Positions 15,342 to 19,939 of a DNA stretch of 19,939 bases are shown here, one piece after another. Position numbers and translations under genes: made by a program. The notes under the pieces are model-generated. The model saw only the letters and a program-made list of their open reading frames with translations, made no database searches and was not told where the DNA came from. Each line of letters opens with the position of its first letter. The first letter of the stretch is position 1. Source of the stretch: Microcaldota archaeon (GTDB taxonomy: Archaea; Micrarchaeota; Micrarchaeia; Micrarchaeales; CABMGC01); assembly GCA_021846005.1 (NCBI GenBank), contig JAJZIZ010000006.1, positions 1 to 19,939 on the forward strand, read 5' to 3'.

Positions 15342-16130
15342 TTACATATATCCAAGGGATCTCAGTTTTTCCATGACATATGCCTTTTCCTTGTCCTGGT
15401 CCCTGCCTTCCCGCTCCTCTTTTTTTGTGCTCTCCAACTCTTTAATTATCTGGTCTATCGTTTTTGCATTTGATTTTACGGGCGTTGTGCAATGGAGGCA
15501 TCCGAGGCTTCTGTATCTAAGCCCGTCTCTGGAGAAGTAAAGCGGATTCATGGGAACTTTATTTTTCTTTATGTATTCCCATATGTCTATCTCATTCCAG
15601 TCCAGAAGCGGATGTACTCGTATGTGGCCGTCAGAGTCATCATTAGACGAATAGTCATCCCAAAGCTCTGCAACCTGGTTCTTGTAATTCCATTTGAAAT
15701 TCTTATTCCTGGGGCTGAAAACCCTCTCCTTCGCCCTTATGCCGTGCTCATCCCTCCTTATAGAGACTATCAGTGCATCAAAGCCGTACTCCTTCAGGAC
15801 TTTCTTAAGTGCAACCGTCTTGTTTGCGCCGCAGCATGCAAATCCTGACATCTCGGGTTTTATTTTGCTTTTCGCAACTATAAGGTTCAAATCCCATTTT
15901 TTTGCCAGTTCTTCCCTGAACTGGTATGTTTCGGGAAAATCAATGCCATTGTCTATGTGGATAACCGGGAATGGTATTTTTCCATGAAATGCCTTTCTTG
16001 CAATGGCCAGCATGGTGGTGCTATCCTTTCCCATGCTCCAAAGCGCAGCAACATTCTTGAAATTGGTTTTGGCTTCCCTGATTACATATATGCTTCTTTC
16101 CTCCAGGCCTTTAATGTCTTGTTTTATCAT
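15342..16130 (-). CDS. cysD: CysD-like ATP-binding subunit with extra Fe-S-type cysteines
   Basis: 262 residues of the PP-loop/PAPS-reductase superfamily, aligned end to end with CysD. The PP-loop is SMGKDS (32-37). KIPFPVIHIDNG, SIRRDEHGIRAKERVFSPR, WNYKNQVAELW, RVHPLLDWNEIDIWEYI and the terminal MEKLRSLGYM also match CysD. With CysN it should adenylate sulfate (ATP + sulfate to APS + PPi). Unlike E. coli CysD it has Cys99-Cys100 (FACCGANK) and Cys211-x2-Cys214 (GCLHCTTPV), the same layout as [4Fe-4S] ligands in assimilatory APS reductases. The C-terminal catalytic Cys of those reductases is missing. So it is probably an adenylating enzyme with a bound cluster, or a related sulfur enzyme. 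It starts 9 bases after the 93-residue gene. Confidence 0.82.
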   Translation of the reverse strand: MIKQDIKGLEERSIYVIREAKTNFKNVAALWSMGKDSTTMLAIARKAFHGKIPFPVIHIDNGIDFPETYQFREELAKKWDLNLIVAKSKIKPEMSGFACCGANKTVALKKVLKEYGFDALIVSIRRDEHGIRAKERVFSPRNKNFKWNYKNQVAELWDDYSSNDDSDGHIRVHPLLDWNEIDIWEYIKKNKVPMNPLYFSRDGLRYRSLGCLHCTTPVKSNAKTIDQIIKELESTKKEEREGRDQDKEKAYVMEKLRSLGYM

Positions 16131-16139
16131 AATATCAAC

Positions 16140-16421
16140 TCAATCATTAAGTATGGACAATCCCTTCAGGTAAATTGTAGCTCCCTCGATTTTTTTACCC
16201 GCTCCCATGAAGATAGGCACCTCTGCGATTTTTTCCTTCCTCTTGTCATACAGCACAATATATGACTTCTTGAGATCCTGCGTGTTGCTAAGCTTTCCCT
16301 TTCCGAAGACTGTTTTGTAATAAACAATATTGCTCTTCTTCAGCCGGGCCGAGAAAGCCTTCCAATTGTTCTCATCAGGATTCTTTTTTAATTTTACTGT
16401 AATGTCTTCCATATTTTCCAT
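16140..16421 (-). CDS. Unknown 93-residue protein in the sulfate-activation cluster
   Basis: Not recognised. It is a small, basic, soluble protein with a predicted mixed alpha/beta fold: a first strand (EDITVKLKK), a helix (NNWKAFSARLKK), then strands SYIVLYDKR, IAEVPIFMG and EGATIYLKGLSI. No Cys, no signal peptide and no membrane segment are present. The ATG at 16421 is preferred over an upstream in-frame ATG at 16475 because it lies 4 bases after the regulator's stop codon and the extra upstream residues overlap the regulator in another frame. Its position between the regulator and CysD suggests a helper or regulatory role in the same pathway. Confidence 0.65.
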   Translation of the reverse strand: MENMEDITVKLKKNPDENNWKAFSARLKKSNIVYYKTVFGKGKLSNTQDLKKSYIVLYDKRKEKIAEVPIFMGAGKKIEGATIYLKGLSILND

Positions 16422-16425
16422 TCGA

Positions 16426-16650
16426 TCACATCGTATATCCCAGCGCCTTAAGTTTTTCCACGACTGCATTGTCATTTCTTCCCTTCCTGTTTACCGATTC
16501 CATCTCGACCAGCGTTTCCCTGAGTATGTAGGTCACGCAGTCTGAAACTGAAGAAAATCCGGTATCCTTTATTTTGCCCTGCAGCTTCACAAAAAGGGGC
16601 ATCGGTATCGTTATCGTAGTATACTTTCTTTTGGGCTTTTTCTCCATCAT
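16426..16650 (-). CDS. Ribbon-helix-helix (CopG-like) regulator with CysD-like tail
   Basis: 74 residues. The pattern KYTTITIPMPLFVKLQGKIKDTGFSSVSDCVTYILRE fits a ribbon-helix-helix DNA-binding protein: beta strand at residues 10-17, helix A about 18-29, a GFSS turn, helix B about 34-48. RHH proteins dimerise and read DNA with the paired strands. The C-terminal tail NAVVEKLKALGYTM strongly resembles the CysD tail encoded two genes downstream (YVMEKLRSLGYM). The start is the ATG at 16650 with GGTG just upstream; a second ATG follows at once. It is first in the leftward cluster, and a palindrome lies between its TATA box and start codon, so autoregulation of the whole cluster is likely. Confidence 0.75.
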   Translation of the reverse strand: MMEKKPKRKYTTITIPMPLFVKLQGKIKDTGFSSVSDCVTYILRETLVEMESVNRKGRNDNAVVEKLKALGYTM

Positions 16651-16662
16651 CGCACCGCTTAT

Positions 16663-16690
16663 TTAATGTATTATAATGTTAATACATTAA
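16663..16690. promoter_or_regulatory. Palindromic operator for the RHH regulator
   Basis: Two perfect 11-bp arms, TTAATGTATTA (16663-16673) and TAATACATTAA (16680-16690), are separated by 6 bases (TAATGT) that repeat the start of the arm. The repeated TAATGT elements start 10 bases apart, about one helical turn, as is common in RHH operators. The site lies directly downstream of the TATA box and covers the expected transcription start, so binding should repress the cluster. Confidence 0.6.
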
Positions 16691-16698
16691 TATATAAA
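16690..16698 (-). promoter_or_regulatory. TATA box of the RHH-CysD-CysN cluster
   Basis: On the minus strand this is GTTTATATAT, about 45 bases before the regulator's ATG, with the operator palindrome immediately downstream. Expected transcription start is near 16665-16670, leaving a short leader with the GGTG site. No other promoter-like sequence is evident inside the tightly packed cluster. Confidence 0.5.
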
Positions 16699-16719
16699 CG
16701 TTTCCAAAGATTTCGGCTT

Positions 16720-16769
16720 TGTGTAGGAAATGCGTTTTGTGTAAAAAGTTTCCATCCTGTGTAAAAAGT
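16720..16769. repeat. Direct repeats TGTGTAAAAAGT
   Basis: Two identical 12-base copies start at 16738 and 16758 (20 bases apart), with a degenerate third copy, TGTGTAGGAAAT, at 16720 (18 bases from the next). They lie between the ATPase fragment and the sulfate-activation cluster, at the edge of the AT-rich island. They may be binding sites for a regulator or replication protein; the minus-strand T5 runs could also help termination of the ATPase gene. The rest of the 177-base gap shows nothing else definite. Confidence 0.5.
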
Positions 16770-16827
16770 AGGTTTGTAATTCTTTCGTATAGTCGTGCGT
16801 TAGATTGATTTGTCATTTTCGAGTGTT

Positions 16828-17520
16828 TTATCCGCCGATATATGGTTTTATTAGGCCTTGTCTAGAATCTTTTGGAGCGGGATTTAGAAGCATCCATCTT
16901 ATTTCGGGTCTAACACTCCAAAATTTATCCTTTCCGTTTTTTCTTTTGAGATAAACACAACTGTGCCTTTCTAATTCTTGGTGTATATACGAAGAAACAT
17001 TTGAACGGTCTAGCCCAGACAAATCAGCAATGCTACGATTCGTTATTTCCCCTTTCTTAGTTTCTAAGATGATCTTCAATACATCTTTTGCTCTGGGGGT
17101 AAGTTTAGCTAAGAAGCGGCTCTCCACCGCTTCTCTCAACACGATACTTAGTAAGTCCTTAGTTAATAAAACTGGCTTATCAAACGTAGCAGAAGTTACT
17201 GCAGTGCTTAAACTATTAAGTATATCTCGAATGTTCCCGTTATAAAGTTTATATAATATATCTAAAACTTCATCATCATAGGGTTTTATTATATTCTCAC
17301 CTATCTTCATCTTGTCCAATCTCGTTTGTAGAACTTCCTTAATCTCATCCATGTCCATTGTGTCAAGAGTTATGTGTTCGGAGAAAATTGATGCAACCCT
17401 TGGTATTCCTTGAACTATGCTATCTACCATCAAATTCCCTATGAATACAAAATGAACATGACTTGTCTGACAAGTGTTTCTAAGATTCTCAAATACACGT
17501 TTTACAGATTTCTCCGACAA
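16828..17520 (-). pseudogene. C-terminal part of an AAA+ ATPase (Orc1/Cdc6-like layout), N-terminus missing
   Basis: 230 residues are counted from a TTG, but ATPase-like sequence continues slightly upstream (TIIHYNNLENLSEKS, to about 17550), resembling the strand and helix around Walker B. Seen: a sensor 1 strand HVHFVFIGN, a segment GIPRVASIFSEHITLDTMDMDEI, the lid with sensor 2 (YNGNIRDILNSL, Arg98), and a winged-helix domain (LTPRAKDVLKIILETKKGEITNRSIADLSGLDRSNVSSYIHQELER). Walker A and a proper Walker B acidic pair are absent. The layout fits Orc1/Cdc6-like or mobile-element AAA+ proteins. Upstream of about 17550 the frame runs antisense into the methylase fragment. Probably a truncated, non-functional ATPase; expression from a new start is possible but unproven. 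Confidence 0.6.
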
Positions 17521-17546
17521 ATTTTCTAAATTATTATAGTGTATAA

Positions 17547-18398
17547 TTGTTTCTTTGTCCTGTTTTTCGTAAAAAAAGTATAGAATCAGGATTGGATGAG
17601 ACCAAGGCAGATAATGGGAAATATCTTGGAGTATATAGATTATCTAGCCAAGAGGTTGCTCAAAAGAAAATTGAGAAGGAACTTCTTAAGCCACTAGTGA
17701 AAAATGGTATGATTAGACGCTACCAATTAAATTATAGTAATGAATATCTATTGTTTATTGACAAAGAAATTGATATTAAGAGGTACCCTAATACTCTTAA
17801 ACATCTTAATGAATTTAAACCTCAATTAGAAGAAAGATATGATATTAGGAAAGGCAACTTCCCTTGGTATCGTTTATCTAATTTAAGAAATATTGGGTTG
17901 CTTTTGTCTAAGAAGGACAAGCTATTTGTTCCAATGATTGCACCTGAGAATAGATTTATCTTTATTAAATCGGATTCATTTATTTGTACTGCTGACGTTT
18001 ACGTTGTTATTTTAAAAGATGAGCGTTTTAATCTCAGATATATACAGGGCATTCTTAATTCTAAATTGATGAACTATTTTATCAAGCAAAACTCAAAGGC
18101 CATGGATGGGGCAGCTTCTACTAGCGAAGGAGTTCGAAAAAGGAGATATTCATATTCTGTGGGAAATATGTCTCAGATACCGATTAAAATCGCTCCAAAT
18201 CGTATTCAAGAAGAACTAACGCAACTAGTCATAAAAATCGAAGACCAATATAGAAAACTGAAAGAATTTGGTGAGAAGCAAACTTCAGAACGCCAAAATC
18301 TAGAGCAAGAAATAGAAAAAACCAACGAGAAAATTGATGAGTTTGTATACAAGTTATATGGTATAACAGACGATGAAAGAAAAGTTATTGAAAAATAG
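17547..18398 (+). pseudogene. C-terminal (TaqI-like specificity) part of a Type II/IIG restriction-modification methylase
   Basis: About 283 residues. NEYLLFIDKEIDIKRYPNTLKHLNEFKPQLEERYDIRKGNFPWYRL, FVPMIAPENRFIFIKSDSFICTADVYVV and LRYIQGILNSKLMNYFIKQ match the TaqI-like C-terminal domain of Eco57I/TaqI-type adenine methylases, followed by a target-recognition end and a charged coiled coil (about 225-270). The catalytic methylase domain with its NPPY motif, and any nuclease domain, are absent: a TAA at 17544-17546 closes the frame and the N-terminal codons (FLCPVFRKK) overlap the ATPase fragment antisense. It cannot methylate DNA alone. A remnant of a restriction system truncated head to head with the ATPase. 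AT-rich codon use marks it as foreign relative to the ribosomal region. Confidence 0.7.
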
Positions 18399-18410
18399 AT
18401 AAATGGTATT

Positions 18411-18497
18411 ATGCGCATATCTGCAAAGGATTTGGGTTGGCTTGTTCCTCAAAGTATGGATTCGCCACCTCTTGGAATACTTATTAAACAAGGATAA
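18411..18497 (+). other. Tiny ORF or gene remnant beginning MRISAKDLGWL
   Basis: 28 codons starting with ATG 12 bases after the methylase fragment. The first eleven residues recall, from memory, the start of some archaeal PD-(D/E)XK (Cas4-like) nucleases, which continue with a Cys-containing segment not seen here. It may be the first codons of a lost gene, a small peptide gene or chance. The AT-rich codon use is that of the island. Confidence 0.25.
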
Positions 18498-18498
18498 G

Positions 18499-18565
18499 AC
18501 TATCTAAACAGAATTTCACTATTTAAACAAAACCATTTTCAACATTATGTTTAAATATCTAAACA
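18499..18565. repeat. Short repeats TATYTAAACA
   Basis: ACTATCTAAACA (18499-18510) and ACTATTTAAACA (18518-18529) are 19 bases apart, and a third TATCTAAACA (18556-18565) is part of GTTTAAATATCTAAAC, which has inverted GTTTA/TAAAC ends. They lie 70-135 bases before the helical-protein gene and could be operator or iteron-like sites. A possible TATA box (CATAAAAG, about 18594) sits between them and the gene. Confidence 0.4.
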
Positions 18566-18633
18566 CCCTTAATATTAAAAGAACATAGAAAAGCATAAAA
18601 GGTTTACAATCCTTACCGATAAAGGGTATCTAT

Positions 18634-19173
18634 ATGACGGAAATAACGGAGATTAAAAATGCACAAAACTCTGTCTTTTTGATAGAAGATACTCTAAAAG
18701 ATATTATAGATAGACAAGGCGAAATAACCGAGAAACCAATAAAACAATTTGACAATCTAATTTCAAATTTAGATATCTTATCAGAGATATTTTTTAAAAG
18801 ATTCGAAAATGATTTTATAAAACAAACAGTTACTTTTGGTTCAATCAAAACCACTTCTGATATTTGCATGAGTCTAAGAGATAATCTATCAATCGCCCAT
18901 AAAATGGGTGAAAATCCCATCGCAGCAGAGAGGGTTATTGATAAAAATTATCTGGGCTTTATTTCTGCAATACTAGAAAGCCTTGATAAGATATATACTA
19001 CAAAGACCATAACTAACGATGAGAGTATAGCAATTAATGAATCTGTTAAAAGCATTTTTAAAATGTCATTAGACGATAAGATTCTAGAGCAATCGGAGAT
19101 TAAATTTAAGAATAAAGAATCTGAGAATCTATTTATAGATGCTATAAATCAATCTACAAATTCTGTTATCTAA
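18634..19173 (+). CDS. Unknown helical protein, 179 residues
   Basis: I do not recognise it. The whole sequence looks alpha-helical and soluble, rich in Ile, Asn, Lys, Glu and Ser, with no Cys-rich motif, no signal peptide and no transmembrane segment. Predicted helices include NSVFLIEDTLKDIIDRQ, QFDNLISNLDILSEIFFKRF, TSDICMSLRDNLSIAHKM and a repeat-like region ending in FIDAINQSTNSVI. It starts at an ATG preceded by a TATA-like CATAAAAG. A PIN-like protein begins 25 bases downstream, so the two may form an operon. AT-rich island codon use (ATT, TTA, AAT, AGA). A toxin-antitoxin or defence partner role is only a guess. Confidence 0.6.
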   Translation: MTEITEIKNAQNSVFLIEDTLKDIIDRQGEITEKPIKQFDNLISNLDILSEIFFKRFENDFIKQTVTFGSIKTTSDICMSLRDNLSIAHKMGENPIAAERVIDKNYLGFISAILESLDKIYTTKTITNDESIAINESVKSIFKMSLDDKILEQSEIKFKNKESENLFIDAINQSTNSVI

Positions 19174-19197
19174 TTAAGTGATACTAGTGCTTTTTCT

Positions 19198-19939
19198 ATG
19201 CCCAATAATTCCATTAAAATATTCTTCGATAGTAACGTAATCTTGGGTGCTGCGCAATTGCGTTTACTAGAAGAAAGCCAATTAAGCTATTATATGAATC
19301 TAGGTCTACTCAAAAAACCACAAACTTTTGTCTTCGCAAACGAATCACTTACAAAACTCAAAAAACTTTTAAATGAAAAAGAACTAATAGAAATTGAACC
19401 TTATGTCTCAAGAAAGGTTAGAGTGGAAGTTCAATCAATACTGAAGTCTGTCTTAGAAAAGATACTTAATCCACTAAGAGTTCAGGATGAAATTTCTAAA
19501 ATGAGTATAGAAGATAGAAAAATTTTCGAGAGATTTATATATCAAATTTTTATAATAAAACTACCCCTCTATGTTAATGAAATTGTAGATGATTTCAGCT
19601 CTATGAGAGTAGATAAAGAAGAATGTGAAATGATTAGAGATGACATTTTCAATAATATTTACAGACCTCTATTACCAAGATTCAAAAACTTAATAGAAAA
19701 GTTTGAAATTTCTGGTATTCCAAATCCTGAGAGAGAAAGAGATCATGCTGAATATTCCTGTATGAAACTTAATCTTAGATCTTTTAGAGACTCAAAATCA
19801 CTCATCAAGTTTATTAACTACAAGACAATTACTGATTTATTAATCTTGGCTGAAGCTATTTATTCATATCAGAAATTAGCAAACGATTTAAGAAATTTAC
19901 CAGAATTTTATTTTGTTTCTATTTATACCATTTTCATTT
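19198..19939 (+). CDS. PIN-like domain protein, cut by window end
   Basis: At least 247 residues with no stop before the window edge. The N-terminus SIKIFFDSNVILGA matches the first strand and metal-binding Asp (Asp11) of PIN-like ribonucleases ('i.lDtNvll'). A long helical insert follows. Later comes an ISGIPNPERERDHAEYSC region, then TITDLLILAEAIYSYQK and a strand FYFVSIYTIF, placed like the final acidic-residue strand of PIN domains, although the usual Asp after 'fvt' is not seen (Tyr-Thr instead). It probably cleaves RNA if active. It belongs with the helical protein upstream. The ATG at 19198 is the first good start. Family assignment is moderate because only one catalytic motif is clear. 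Confidence 0.55.
   Translation, partial: MPNNSIKIFFDSNVILGAAQLRLLEESQLSYYMNLGLLKKPQTFVFANESLTKLKKLLNEKELIEIEPYVSRKVRVEVQSILKSVLEKILNPLRVQDEISKMSIEDRKIFERFIYQIFIIKLPLYVNEIVDDFSSMRVDKEECEMIRDDIFNNIYRPLLPRFKNLIEKFEISGIPNPERERDHAEYSCMKLNLRSFRDSKSLIKFINYKTITDLLILAEAIYSYQKLANDLRNLPEFYFVSIYTIFI

Overview
The window looks like chromosomal DNA of an archaeon, most likely a small-genome DPANN lineage such as Micrarchaeota/ARMAN. The lineage is inferred from style, not proven. Archaeal hallmarks are PriS primase, Pth2, prefoldin, Pcc1 of KEOPS, ribosomal protein L15e, the archaeal-order block L3-L4-L23-L2-S19-L22-S3-L29-aIF1, TATA-box promoters and GGTG-type ribosome binding sites. The body prefers ATA (Ile) and AGG/AGA (Arg) codons. 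From about 16.7 kb to the right end the DNA is visibly AT-richer with different codon use, and reads as an accessory island.

Layout. 1-926: C-terminal part of a glycine-rich, probably surface or extracellular protein, with an in-frame stop near the window edge. 927-1279: no convincing gene; it holds a TATA box and a nested inverted-repeat structure that may be a small structured RNA, and a terminator-like hairpin for the prefoldin gene. 1280-4140: prefoldin beta (-), a HAD hydrolase (+), Pth2 (-) and the primase small subunit (+). 4208-10167: L15e, Pcc1, then the S10-type ribosomal cluster through aIF1, tightly packed with overlaps, with candidate internal promoters before L3 and L29. 10196-11420: endonuclease III and an unknown 161-residue protein (both -). 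11470-12966: an alkaline-phosphatase-superfamily phosphodiesterase (+), converging on a leftward five-gene cluster.

The leftward cluster (16650 to 12976) runs ribbon-helix-helix regulator, unknown 93-residue protein, CysD-like, CysN-like GTPase, glycosyltransferase. CysD plus CysN would activate sulfate to APS using ATP, driven by GTP hydrolysis. No APS kinase, reductase or sulfotransferase is visible. Three things stand out: the CysD-like protein carries a Cys-Cys...Cys-x2-Cys set placed like the [4Fe-4S] ligands of APS reductases; the regulator ends in a tail very similar to the CysD tail; and an 11-bp-arm palindrome lies just downstream of the regulator's TATA box, where an autorepressor would be expected. 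I rate this the best candidate for an undescribed system: a self-regulated, possibly redox-sensing sulfate-activation module linked to glycan or surface chemistry.

The right-hand island (about 16.7-19.9 kb) holds the C-terminal part of an AAA+ ATPase of Orc1/Cdc6-like layout (-), placed head to head with the C-terminal part of a TaqI/Eco57I-type restriction-modification methylase (+). Both lack their N-terminal catalytic halves, so a deletion or rearrangement (or an assembly join) probably lies near 17.55 kb. Further right are a tiny ORF, short repeats, an unknown all-helical protein and a PIN-like protein cut by the window end. It looks like an eroded mobile or defence region.
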